Numbered from the stretch's first letter, positions 1 to 6,895 are shown. The stretch is 8,215 nucleotides of DNA from Thiotrichaceae bacterium (GCA_024762625.1 JANTHA010000089.1:1-8215); one strand, 5' to 3'. Made by a program: numbers and translations. The notes: generated by a model not told the origin, from the letters alone.

Positions 1-26
1 TGCGCCGCTTTTCGCTACCTGAGTAA
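1..26 (+). CDS. possible 3' end of truB (tRNA pseudouridine-55 synthase), partial
   Basis: The first 26 bases can be read in frame 3 as RRFSLPE followed by a TAA stop at 24-26, ending 47 nt before rpsO. In gammaproteobacteria truB usually lies directly upstream of rpsO, and TruB proteins often end in a basic stretch. Two other frames also stop within about 40 bases, so the frame is not proven. The identification rests on gene order, not on a recognisable domain. Confidence 0.3.
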
Positions 27-73
27 ATCAGTAGCTTAAATATATTTTTACTTAATCTGGAACCTAGGAAATT

Positions 74-343
74 ATGTCTCTGAACGCAGAAACCAAAGCG
101 AAAATCGTAGCTGATTATCGCCTGTCAGATACTGACACCGGGTCTCCGGAGGTGCAAGTTGCGCTATTAACCGCAAATATCAGGCATCTTACGGAGCATT
201 TTAAAACACATATACATGATCATCACTCACGCCGTGGACTGTTGAGAATGGTTAATCAGCGCCGTAAACTGCTTGATTACCTGAAACGTAAGGAACTTTC
301 GCGCTATCAGGATCTGATCAAGCGTCTTGGTCTGCGCCGTTAA
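74..343 (+). CDS. rpsO: 30S ribosomal protein S15
   Basis: This 89-residue protein has the normal S15 length. S15 is a primary binding protein of the 30S subunit: it binds the central domain of 16S rRNA and contributes to a bridge with the 50S subunit. The family signature is plain: [12 protein letters not shown] near residues 22-33, [12 protein letters not shown] around 49-60, then the basic [12 protein letters not shown] segment and the C-terminal LIKRLGLRR. The start is supported by TAGGA at 65-69, a short 4 nt before the ATG. It is followed at once by an intrinsic terminator and then pnp, the order known from E. coli. In E. coli S15 represses its own translation through a pseudoknot over the start site; I could not show an equivalent fold here. 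Identification is certain. Confidence 0.99.
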   Translation: MSLNAETKAKIVADYRLSDTDTGSPEVQVALLTANIRHLTEHFKTHIHDHHSRRGLLRMVNQRRKLLDYLKRKELSRYQDLIKRLGLRR

Positions 344-357
344 TTTCGCCACACCTG

Positions 358-384
358 AAAACACCGCCTTTGTGCGGTGTTTTT
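358..384 (+). terminator. intrinsic terminator after rpsO
   Basis: A perfect 10-bp stem pairs 358-367 with 374-383 around the 6-nt loop CTTTGT. The GC core is ACACCGC/GCGGTGT, and the run of five T ends at 384. It lies 14 nt after the rpsO stop. In E. coli the matching terminator is partly read through, giving rpsO-pnp transcripts; the same may hold here. Confidence 0.93.
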
Positions 385-410
385 GCTTCGCTTCATTTAG
401 TTTTGTTTAT

Positions 411-429
411 TTATAGTATCTTATAGTAT
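411..429 (+). promoter_or_regulatory. possible pnp promoter with duplicated -10-like element
   Basis: TTATAGTAT occurs twice, at 411-419 and 421-429, giving two TATAGT hexamers (412-417 and 422-427) ten bases apart in an AT-rich stretch after the rpsO terminator. No good -35 sits at the right distance. If the second copy is used, transcription would start near 434, exactly where the long leader hairpin begins. The element is a repeat seen directly; its promoter role is inferred. Confidence 0.4.
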
Positions 430-433
430 TAAT

Positions 434-516
434 GTTGCAATCACGCTCAGGTTGTTTATAAAAGACATGTTTGGTCAACGAACTGGTTTTTATAAACATC
501 CTTCGTGATGCGCAAC
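434..516 (+). promoter_or_regulatory. long stem-loop in the pnp leader, probable autoregulatory RNase III-type hairpin
   Basis: The leader folds into one extended hairpin. GTTGC at 434-438 pairs with 512-516, ATCACG at 440-445 with 504-509, AGG at 449-451 with 500-502, and GTTTATAAAA at 454-463 with 488-497. Small bulges lie between the helices and the apical part spans about 464-487. The structure ends 12 nt before the Shine-Dalgarno AAGGA (528-532). In E. coli a long pnp leader hairpin is cut by RNase III and the product is degraded by PNPase, which lowers pnp expression. Position and shape here match that arrangement. The pairing is read directly; cleavage and autoregulation are inferred by analogy. 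Confidence 0.72.
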
Positions 517-538
517 TAATAGCATAAAAGGAAAAAAC

Positions 539-2623
539 ATGTTTGATGTTGTCACCACAACGTTTCAGTATGGCGATCATACTGTAGAACTTGAAATGGG
601 CGAAATCGCCCGTCAGGCGCACGCCGCTGTAAAAATAGATGTCGATGGCACCGTTCTTCTGGTAACGGTGGTTGCCGAGAAAGAAGCCAGGGAAGGACAG
701 GACTTTTTCCCACTGACTGTCAATTATCAGGAAAAAACCTATTCGGCAGGCAAAATTCCCGGCGGTTTCTTCCGCCGCGAAGCCCGACCCAGCGAAGCGG
801 AAACATTGCTGGCGCGCCTGATTGACCGCCCTATCCGCCCACTATTCCCGGAAGGCTTCAAAAACGAAGTGCAAATCATAATCACGGTGATGTCCCTCAA
901 CCCTGAAGTCCAGCCTGATATTCCCGCCATGCTGGGCACTTCCGCCGCCTTAAGCGCATCCGGTATTCCTTTTGCCGGTCCGATTGGCGCAGCGCAGGTT
1001 GGCTACAAAGAGGGCGAATACCTGCTTAACCCAACCGTATCCCAACTGGAAGACTCTGAACTTGATCTGATGGTTGCGGGCACCCGGGATGCAGTTCTGA
1101 TGGTTGAATCAGAAGCTAAAGAACTTCCTGAAGAAGTCATGCTCGGCGCAGTCATGTTTGGTCACGAACAAATGCAGGTCGCCATTGACGCCATCAGTGA
1201 GTTTGCCGCTGAAGTCGGCAAGGAAAAATGGGAATGGCAGGCTCCGGAAAAAGACACCGCACTAGCCGACGCCGTTGCCAAAGCCTGTGAAGACGACTTG
1301 AAAGACGCATTCCAGACTGCCGATAAAATGGAGCGACAAGATAAAGTCGCAGCTGCGCTGGATAAGGCGCTGGAACTGGCTAATGAAGAAGAAGGCCCCA
1401 CGGAAGGCGCGATAAAAGACGCATTCAAAAGCCTGGAGAAAAAAATCGTTCGCGGCCGGATTATTGCTGGAGAGCCGCGCATTGACGGACGCGACAATCA
1501 AACAGTCCGCAACATCGAAGCCCGCATTGACGTTTTGCCAAGAACACACGGTTCCGCCCTGTTTACGCGTGGGGAGACCCAGGCTCTGGTCGTCACAACA
1601 CTGGGCACCCAGCGCGATGCACAAATCATTGATGCATTGCAAGGCACCTACAAAGAGCCGTTCATCCTACATTATAATTTCCCTCCCTATTCTGTTGGCG
1701 AGACTGGCCGCACCGGTAGTCCCGGACGTCGTGAAATCGGACATGGTCGCCTTGCAAAGCGCGGCGTTCTAGCCGTCATGCCAAGCCAGGAAGAATTCCC
1801 CTATACGATCCGCGTCGTTTCCGAAATCACTGAATCAAACGGCTCAAGCTCCATGGCATCTGTATGCGGCACCTCTCTGTCTCTGATGGACGCCGGCGTC
1901 CCCATCAAGGCTCCGGTGGCTGGCATCGCGATGGGCCTTGTTAAAGAAGGCGATGATTTTGCAGTCCTGACTGACATCCTTGGCGATGAAGACCACCTCG
2001 GCGATATGGATTTCAAAGTCGCCGGAACCAAAGACGGCGTTAACGCTTTACAAATGGATATCAAAATCCAGGGTATCACCAAAGAAATCATGGAACAGGC
2101 GCTGGAACAGGCTCAGGCAGCGCGTCTCCATATTCTGGACGAAATGAACAAGGTGATTGATGCGCCGCGCGAAGATGTTTCTGATTTCGCGCCACGTTAT
2201 GTAACCATGAAAATCAACCCGGACAAGATCCGTGAAGTGATTGGAAAAGGCGGCGAAACCATACGCAGCATTACCGAAGAGACTGGCGCTCAGGTTGACA
2301 TTGATGATAGCGGCGCAATCAAGATTTCTGCAGTAGACGGCGCGGCGGCAAGTGCTGCAAAGAAAATCATCGAGGACATTACCGCCGAAGCCGAAGTGGG
2401 CGCTATCTACAATGGCAAAGTCGCCAAAATCATGGAATTTGGAGCATTTGTCACCATCCTTCCCGGCAAAGATGGCTTGGTGCATATCTCTCAAATCAGT
2501 GAAGAACGCGTCGAAAAAGTCAGCGACCACCTCAAAGAAGGCGATGAAGTACGCGTAAAACTACTGGAAATTGACCGCCAGGGAAGAATGCGTTTAAGCA
2601 TGAAAGAAGTTGGCGATGAATAA
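539..2623 (+). CDS. pnp: polyribonucleotide nucleotidyltransferase (PNPase)
   Basis: PNPase degrades RNA 3' to 5' by phosphorolysis, releasing nucleoside diphosphates, and can add tails in reverse. It acts as a cytoplasmic trimer. All domains are present: a first RNase PH core (about 1-145), the helical linker (about 210-310), a second RNase PH core (about 320-545), a KH domain (about 553-615) with VIGKGG at 567-572, and an S1 domain (about 620-690). Phosphate-site arginines R79-R80 lie in [10 protein letters not shown]. The catalytic D485, D491 and K493 correspond to E. coli D486, D492 and K494. AAGGA at 528-532 lies 6 nt before the ATG and fixes the start. At 694 residues it stops almost directly after the S1 domain, shorter than the 711-residue E. 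coli enzyme, so it lacks most of the C-terminal tail. Expression is probably controlled by the leader hairpin. Confidence 0.99.
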   Translation: MFDVVTTTFQYGDHTVELEMGEIARQAHAAVKIDVDGTVLLVTVVAEKEAREGQDFFPLTVNYQEKTYSAGKIPGGFFRREARPSEAETLLARLIDRPIRPLFPEGFKNEVQIIITVMSLNPEVQPDIPAMLGTSAALSASGIPFAGPIGAAQVGYKEGEYLLNPTVSQLEDSELDLMVAGTRDAVLMVESEAKELPEEVMLGAVMFGHEQMQVAIDAISEFAAEVGKEKWEWQAPEKDTALADAVAKACEDDLKDAFQTADKMERQDKVAAALDKALELANEEEGPTEGAIKDAFKSLEKKIVRGRIIAGEPRIDGRDNQTVRNIEARIDVLPRTHGSALFTRGETQALVVTTLGTQRDAQIIDALQGTYKEPFILHYNFPPYSVGETGRTGSPGRREIGHGRLAKRGVLAVMPSQEEFPYTIRVVSEITESNGSSSMASVCGTSLSLMDAGVPIKAPVAGIAMGLVKEGDDFAVLTDILGDEDHLGDMDFKVAGTKDGVNALQMDIKIQGITKEIMEQALEQAQAARLHILDEMNKVIDAPREDVSDFAPRYVTMKINPDKIREVIGKGGETIRSITEETGAQVDIDDSGAIKISAVDGAAASAAKKIIEDITAEAEVGAIYNGKVAKIMEFGAFVTILPGKDGLVHISQISEERVEKVSDHLKEGDEVRVKLLEIDRQGRMRLSMKEVGDE

Positions 2624-2647
2624 TTAATCTTATTCACACCGTTTATC

Positions 2648-2676
2648 AAAAAGGCTTCCTTCGGGAAGCCTTTTTT
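2648..2676 (+). terminator. intrinsic terminator after pnp
   Basis: A 12-bp stem pairs 2648-2659 with 2664-2675. It is closed by a C(UUCG)G tetraloop and has a run of six T at 2671-2676. It lies about 25 nt after the pnp stop and cleanly separates the rpsO-pnp block from the sigma-factor unit. Confidence 0.96.
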
Positions 2677-2803
2677 GCATCTAAACATGATTATTCTCGT
2701 ATATAAATCCAGATGAAGGAAAAATAACAAAGTTTTAAATAATACCCGGTCAGCACCAAGTAAAAATCACGGGTCTATCAATAAACAACGTAACACAAAA
2801 CCT

Positions 2804-3346
2804 ATGGAAGATATTTACGCGGAACTGCTTAATAAAGCAGCAAATGGAGACCAGCTTGCGTTCAAGCAACTGTACGAGCAGTGCGCTCCTAAATTAATGA
2901 GCCTTTGTTTGCGCTTAATGAAAACGCAGGCGCTTGCAGAAGATGTCTTGCAGGAAGGCTTCATCAAAATATGGGAGAAAGCAGATTCATTTTCACCTGG
3001 CAAAGGAAAAGCCATGACCTGGATGTCAACCATCATTCGTAATAAAGGACTGGATAAATTGCGCAGCCTTAAAACAAAGGCTGTTGAAACTGAAATACAA
3101 TACGAAGGACTGGAATTTTCCTCTGCCGATATGGAGCCGGATAAACTCGCCAATATGAGCCAGGACGTAAAAGGTTTGATGGACTGCTTGGAGCAGCTAA
3201 AACCCGAGCAACGGGAATGTATTTTACTCTCATATTACTATGGACATACACATCAGGAGTTATCAACCAAACTTGATAGACCACTGGGCACCATTAAAGC
3301 CTGGATTAGAAGAGGCCTGGAGGACATACGACCATGTCTAAGCTAA
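2804..3346 (+). CDS. ECF-type RNA polymerase sigma factor (sigma-70 family)
   Basis: This 180-residue protein has only the two core sigma domains, as expected for an extracytoplasmic-function sigma factor. Sigma region 2 covers about residues 18-88, with AEDVLQEGFIKIWEK in region 2.2 and MTWMSTIIRNKGLDKLRS in 2.3-2.4. Region 4 covers about 123-176, with LKPEQRECILLSYYYGHTHQ followed by the recognition helix around GTIKAWIRRGL. It would direct RNA polymerase to a small set of promoters once released from its anti-sigma factor, encoded next and overlapping by 13 nt. The ATG at 2804 has no Shine-Dalgarno (the preceding bases are AACACAAAACCT), and no other in-frame start lies close upstream, so translation is probably weak. 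The family is clear, but regulon and signal are unknown. The RskA-like partner suggests a SigK-like arrangement. Confidence 0.93.
   Translation: MEDIYAELLNKAANGDQLAFKQLYEQCAPKLMSLCLRLMKTQALAEDVLQEGFIKIWEKADSFSPGKGKAMTWMSTIIRNKGLDKLRSLKTKAVETEIQYEGLEFSSADMEPDKLANMSQDVKGLMDCLEQLKPEQRECILLSYYYGHTHQELSTKLDRPLGTIKAWIRRGLEDIRPCLS
3319..3324 (+). promoter_or_regulatory. ribosome binding site of the anti-sigma gene, inside the sigma gene
   Basis: GGAGGA lies 9 nt before the ATG at 3334, within the last codons of the sigma gene. It selects this start over the in-frame ATG at 3358, which has no such site. The strong site here, against none for the sigma gene, would favour an excess of anti-sigma over sigma. 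Confidence 0.8.
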
Positions 3347-4131
3347 CAGAAAAACCAATGAACACACCAGACAACAAACAAAACAGCAAACAAGAACAGG
3401 GCGAACAGAACAGCACGCTAAACAGATACCAGAACCCGGAAATTTTTGAACAGCTGGCGATTGAATACGCCGTGGGTTCCCTGCATGGACGCGCCAGAAA
3501 ACGGTTTGAAGTATTAATGGATACCCACTTTTACCTGCGCGCTGTGGTCGACGCCTATGAAAACAAATTCGCCCATCTGGTTGAGTTACTGCCGGATTCG
3601 CAACCTTCTGATCGCGTCTGGAACAATATCGAAAACCATATTCAGGAACAAAACAAGTCCCTAAAACACACCCCCGACAAGGCGTGGTGGAAAAGCGCAT
3701 TGTTTAAACGCAGTTTTGGTCTGGCCGCCATGGCGCTGGTCATAACCGCCGTGCTGTTCCTCAATCCGATGACTCTGACGCCAACCGTTTATAGCGCGGT
3801 ACTTGAAACAGAATCTCATGTGCCCGTTGCCGTGACCCGTATCAGCAAATCAGACATGAAGCTATCCATCGACATCATGAAAAAAGTCGATATTCCAGAA
3901 GACATGGAGCTATCACTCTGGTGCCACCCTAAAGAAGGCGGCGAACCCATGAAAATGGGCGAAATTTCCAAACAGGGCAAGACCATGATTTCCATAAGCC
4001 AGGAAGAATGGAAAAACCTGAAAAATGTCGGCTTGCTGGCTATCCATATCGAACCCAGGAATTCACACATGGATAAGCCCAGCAATAAAATTATTCTTAA
4101 AGGAAAATTAACCCCTAGTTCTGATAGCTAA
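3334..4131 (+). CDS. RskA-like membrane anti-sigma factor
   Basis: This 265-residue protein is the likely partner that holds the upstream ECF sigma factor inactive at the inner membrane. Residues 40-103 resemble the cytoplasmic sigma-binding segment of RskA-type factors: AIEYAVGSLHGRARKRFEVL, then a conserved-looking LRAVVDAYENKFAHL and PSDRVWNNIENHI. A hydrophobic segment at about 128-146 (FGLAAMALVITAVLFLNP) follows basic residues, predicting the N-terminus in the cytoplasm. The remaining 120 residues would be periplasmic and match the general RskA C-terminal pattern, ending in GLLAIHIEP and IILKGKL. The usual Gly/Pro-rich stretch there is degenerate. An unusual polar Gln/Asn/Lys-rich extension occupies about residues 10-35. 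In known systems, proteolysis releases the sigma factor. No catalytic zinc motif is seen; the single cysteine is C197. Confidence 0.85.
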   Translation: MSKLTEKPMNTPDNKQNSKQEQGEQNSTLNRYQNPEIFEQLAIEYAVGSLHGRARKRFEVLMDTHFYLRAVVDAYENKFAHLVELLPDSQPSDRVWNNIENHIQEQNKSLKHTPDKAWWKSALFKRSFGLAAMALVITAVLFLNPMTLTPTVYSAVLETESHVPVAVTRISKSDMKLSIDIMKKVDIPEDMELSLWCHPKEGGEPMKMGEISKQGKTMISISQEEWKNLKNVGLLAIHIEPRNSHMDKPSNKIILKGKLTPSSDS

Positions 4132-4141
4132 CTCGTCACAA

Positions 4142-4165
4142 CAGGGCGACGTTTCCGCCGCCCTG
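4142..4165 (+). other. stem-loop after the anti-sigma gene
   Basis: CAGGGCG at 4142-4148 pairs perfectly with CGCCCTG at 4159-4165 around a 10-nt loop, beginning 11 nt after the anti-sigma stop. No T run follows on either strand, so it is not a standard intrinsic terminator. It could stabilise the 3' end of the sigma/anti-sigma mRNA or assist factor-dependent termination. Confidence 0.45.
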
Positions 4166-4233
4166 AACCACAAACATCATTAAAGGGCGCCACTATTAAT
4201 ACAATTAAGGCGAGAAACATCCTATAAGAATAA

Positions 4234-4267
4234 ATTGTAACTACCTGCCAGAAAAGCTTGTTACAAT
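4234..4267 (+). promoter_or_regulatory. inverted repeat and extended -10-like element before the lipoprotein gene
   Basis: ATTGTAAC (4234-4241) and GTTACAAT (4260-4267) form a perfect 8-bp inverted repeat with an 18-nt spacer. The right arm also contains TG-T-TACAAT (4259-4267), a good extended -10 hexamer. It ends 6 nt before the ATG at 4274, so its transcript would be leaderless or nearly so. A second -10-like TATAAG lies at 4223-4228 and would give a leader of about 40 nt. The repeat is seen directly; whether it is an operator, an RNA hairpin or chance is undecided. Confidence 0.42.
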
Positions 4268-4273
4268 AATTTC

Positions 4274-5305
4274 ATGCCAATAAACAGACAAAAAAATGGC
4301 CTTTTTCAACAAGCTATTTGTAACCTTTTTGGGACGCTATGCTGGCCTTTTGTATTGTTATCTCTGGCAGCATGTGCGCCATCACAATCCGGTGTTTATG
4401 AATACCCACTCGCGCCAGACAGTGTTTCCGGGCGCTTCATGAACGTTAATTTACTGGGAAGTCTTGGGCTAAAAACATCCAGCTTTAATAGTTTGCCTGT
4501 GAATGAACTATCCGGAATTGCCTGGGACAACGATGAACAACGCTTATATGCCGTTTCGGATGAGGGTTTACTCTACCACCTGAAACTGGATGTAAAAAAC
4601 AATCAGCTTGAAAATGTAAAGCTTATCTTTGCCGCGCGTTTAAAAAACAGAAACAAACAGTCGCTCAAGGGAAAATATTCGGACTCCGAAGGCCTCTCGG
4701 TTGAGAATGGCGACAATGGCGTAAAAGGCGATTCCAGTCTGCTTATTTCATTTGAAAACAAACCAAGAATCGAACGTTACTCAACAAACGGAGATTTTCT
4801 TAAGGCAGTCGACATCCCGACAAAACTGATGCGCCGGAAAAACTACCGCAACAAGAACAAGGCGCTTGAGAGCGTCATTTTTCATCCTCGTCATGGCATC
4901 TTAACAGCGGCGGAATTCCCTTTGAAACAAAATGCCAACACCTACCAGACCATATATTCCGCGACCGGCCGCACATGGCGTTTTATTGCATCTCCCCAGC
5001 AAAACAGCGCCGTCACAGGACTGGAAACGCTTCCCAACGGCGACGTGTTGATTCTGGAACGCGCCTGGAAAAATGAATTAACGCCCATCGTCATCAAGCT
5101 GCGCCAGCTTTATCTTGACAACTGTAACAACGAGCACATCTGTAAAACCCGCTTAATCGCCTCTTTTTCCGGCGCTGAGGGCTGGTATCTGGACAATTTT
5201 GAAGGGCTTGCTCATTACAAAAACAATCAGTATTTGATGATTTCAGATGATAACCAGCATCCCTTACAAAATACTGTTCTCGTTTTTTTTGAAATAAAGC
5301 CCTAG
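4274..5305 (+). CDS. phytase-like (PF13449 type) beta-propeller lipoprotein
   Basis: This 343-residue protein has a lipoprotein signal: basic residues near the N-terminus, a hydrophobic stretch and the lipobox LAAC, with the lipidated cysteine at residue 34. Alanine at +2 favours sorting to the outer membrane. The body resembles the 'esterase-like activity of phytase' family, in which short motifs recur along a beta-propeller: LSGIAWD (79-85), DSEGLSVE (137-144), LESVIF (198-203), GLETLPNGDVLILER (249-263) and NFEGLAHY (308-315). The family is seldom characterised, so I do not claim phytase or esterase activity. The start has no Shine-Dalgarno and lies just after an extended -10-like element; no other start keeps the signal peptide complete. 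The rhodanese gene follows about 20 nt later and is likely co-transcribed. Cysteines C284 and C290 could form a disulfide. Confidence 0.75.
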   Translation: MPINRQKNGLFQQAICNLFGTLCWPFVLLSLAACAPSQSGVYEYPLAPDSVSGRFMNVNLLGSLGLKTSSFNSLPVNELSGIAWDNDEQRLYAVSDEGLLYHLKLDVKNNQLENVKLIFAARLKNRNKQSLKGKYSDSEGLSVENGDNGVKGDSSLLISFENKPRIERYSTNGDFLKAVDIPTKLMRRKNYRNKNKALESVIFHPRHGILTAAEFPLKQNANTYQTIYSATGRTWRFIASPQQNSAVTGLETLPNGDVLILERAWKNELTPIVIKLRQLYLDNCNNEHICKTRLIASFSGAEGWYLDNFEGLAHYKNNQYLMISDDNQHPLQNTVLVFFEIKP

Positions 5306-5328
5306 AACCACTTTGATCTGACTTGAGC

Positions 5329-5751
5329 ATGTTTTACACTCAGCCTATGAATAATGAAACGCTGGGACACCTCACCTCACCTGAAGCCTGGGAATTTTTA
5401 CAACAACACCCTGATGCCAAACTGATTGATATTCGCTCGTCAATGGAATTTTTATTCATTGGTCACCCGGTCGGCAGTATTCATATCGGCTGGATGGAAG
5501 AACCAGACTGGGACATCAACCCCAACTTCGTGGAAGAAATCAAAGCAGCTCAGGGGGACGATGACGCGCCGATTGTAATGATCTGTCGTAGCGGCAATCG
5601 CTCTGAAAAAGCAGGCCATCAGTTGCTGGACGCGGGTCTCCGCAATATTTACCACATCAGCGACGGCTTCGAAGGCGACCGCGATGACAATAACCATCGC
5701 GGAACGCTCAACGGCTGGCGCTTTCACGGCCTGCCCTGGGAACAGTGTTAA
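5329..5751 (+). CDS. single-domain rhodanese (sulfurtransferase-like) protein
   Basis: This 140-residue protein contains one rhodanese fold. The N-terminal rhodanese motif LIDIRSSMEF lies at 32-41, and the active-site loop CRSGNRS starts with the catalytic cysteine C86. It is followed by the typical DGFEGDRDD and a GW..HGLPW ending. It would carry sulfane sulfur as a cysteine persulfide and pass it to an acceptor in the cytoplasm; no signal peptide is seen. I chose the ATG at 5329. A TTG two codons earlier (5323) and an ATG at 5347 are also in frame, and none has a clear Shine-Dalgarno. The last residue is a second cysteine (C140), an uncommon place that might aid persulfide relay. It lies directly after the lipoprotein gene and convergent to the SQR-like gene, a plausible sulfur-handling partner. 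Confidence 0.9.
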   Translation: MFYTQPMNNETLGHLTSPEAWEFLQQHPDAKLIDIRSSMEFLFIGHPVGSIHIGWMEEPDWDINPNFVEEIKAAQGDDDAPIVMICRSGNRSEKAGHQLLDAGLRNIYHISDGFEGDRDDNNHRGTLNGWRFHGLPWEQC

Positions 5752-5764
5752 GCGTTTTAGATTA

Positions 5765-6889
5765 TTAACGGTATTGACGCAGATACCACCATTCAAAAAA
5801 GCGCTTGGCGTAGTGAAATAACTTGCTTGGAAAGACAAACTTACGCGTGTCGCTACGATAAACCATGATGCCTTTATCCAGCGTATCCACGATACAGATC
5901 AGTTCCCATTTAAAGGTTTCTTGAGCCGCCTGACCCTGCAACCCCGCCAACAGGTTTTTTGCGGCCGCCTCCGCTTGCAAGTCAGCCATATGCGCCTGCT
6001 TGGGCGCCCAGTCTGGCCCTGGGTAGCTGCCGCTGTCGCCGGCCACATAGACGTGCTCGAAACCAGCAACTTTGCAATGCTTGTCCGCCGTAATCATGCC
6101 GCCCGCAGAACGCGGTAACTCTGTATGTTCCAGCCAGGCCGGGCCTGTCATACCCGGCATGAACAGAATCAGGTCAGCCGCAAATTCAGCGCCTTCAGTG
6201 ACGACCTTATCCGCATCAAAGCGAACCATCTTATGCCCAAGCTGTGTTTGAATATTGCGTTTTTTCATCTCGGCAAGCAGGCCTTTTACAGCCTTGTCCC
6301 CAAGCCGTTTACCTGGCTCTGCGCCGGGCGTAAAGAACACGATCTCGAATTGATCGCGACGTTTTTGACGACGCAGCAAGGTATCCAGCCCAAATAAAAC
6401 CTCAAACATCGGACCGCCGCGCATCGCGGACGGCTCTTTGGGATTTCCGCCAAAACCAACCGCTATGGTTCCGCCCTGCATCGTATTGATGCGTTCGGCT
6501 ATTTGTTCGGTTGCTTCAATGCCTTCACAAATGGTCAAGGCATGTTCAATACCTGGCAATTTTTTAATGAAGCGACCACCGCTCGCGATAATCAAACCAT
6601 CATTTTCAATCTCGCCTGAATCTGTAACGACGACCCGACCACCCTGTTTCAGACCTGTTACGCCGCCAGCGTGAAACTTGACATTATTGCGCCTAAAAAA
6701 CGAATCTAGATTGATTCTTAAATCAGCGCCTTTGCGCATGCCCGATGGCAGCCAGATAAGACTTGGGAAATATACAAATTCCGACTTAGGGGCGATAACG
6801 GTGATTTCAACCTGCTTATCTGCCTTCCTTAAACTGCGAACCGCCGTTAATGCGCCAAAACCAGCGCCGATAATGCTAATACGCGTCAC
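5765..6889 (-). CDS. SQR-like FAD-dependent oxidoreductase
   Basis: This 374-residue flavoprotein belongs to the two-dinucleotide-binding group that includes sulfide:quinone oxidoreductase (SQR) and flavocytochrome c sulfide dehydrogenase. The N-terminal FAD motif IIGAGFGALTAVRSLR is at 6-21, the EFVYFPSLIWLPSG segment at 37-50, and the second FAD motif VYVAGDSGSYPG at 280-291. The C-terminal helix (about 355-374) is rich in Phe, Trp, Tyr and Arg, like the membrane-touching end of SQR. Cysteines are C121, C272 and C332. C121 and C332 sit where SQR cysteines are expected, but the position before GGPMFE, where SQRs have the other redox cysteine, holds no Cys. It may therefore not be a standard SQR. 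The start is GTG at 6889, supported by GGGAG 6 nt upstream; the next ATG (residue 51) would remove the FAD motif. Its stop faces the rhodanese stop 13 nt away. Confidence 0.83.
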   Translation of the reverse strand: MTRISIIGAGFGALTAVRSLRKADKQVEITVIAPKSEFVYFPSLIWLPSGMRKGADLRINLDSFFRRNNVKFHAGGVTGLKQGGRVVVTDSGEIENDGLIIASGGRFIKKLPGIEHALTICEGIEATEQIAERINTMQGGTIAVGFGGNPKEPSAMRGGPMFEVLFGLDTLLRRQKRRDQFEIVFFTPGAEPGKRLGDKAVKGLLAEMKKRNIQTQLGHKMVRFDADKVVTEGAEFAADLILFMPGMTGPAWLEHTELPRSAGGMITADKHCKVAGFEHVYVAGDSGSYPGPDWAPKQAHMADLQAEAAAKNLLAGLQGQAAQETFKWELICIVDTLDKGIMVYRSDTRKFVFPSKLFHYAKRFFEWWYLRQYR

Positions 6890-6895
6890 AAATTT

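Noticed and set aside
407..622. 71-residue minus-strand reading frame over the pnp leader and start
   Set aside because: The openness comes from the AT-rich leader and its hairpin. No domain is seen, and it overlaps the pnp start.
2048..2530. 160-residue minus-strand reading frame inside pnp, with several shorter ones at 739-939, 1162-1497, 1262-1642 and 1801-2091
   Set aside because: All lie opposite the fully conserved pnp coding sequence, show no recognisable domain and have composition typical of antisense shadows.
2675..2707. Possible sigma-70 promoter for the sigma gene (TTGCAT at 2675-2680 and TATATA/TATAAA at 2700-2707)
   Set aside because: The spacing of 19-21 nt is poor and the -35 lies in the terminator T run. 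The gap 2681-2803 otherwise shows nothing convincing.
2718..2751. Possible autoregulated ECF promoter (GGAAAA at 2718 and GGTC near 2748)
   Set aside because: The spacing is about 25 nt, far too long for the usual ECF -35/-10 arrangement.
2744..2774. Inverted repeat ACCCG/CGGGT upstream of the sigma gene
   Set aside because: Only 5 bp with a 21-nt loop and no extension; expected by chance.
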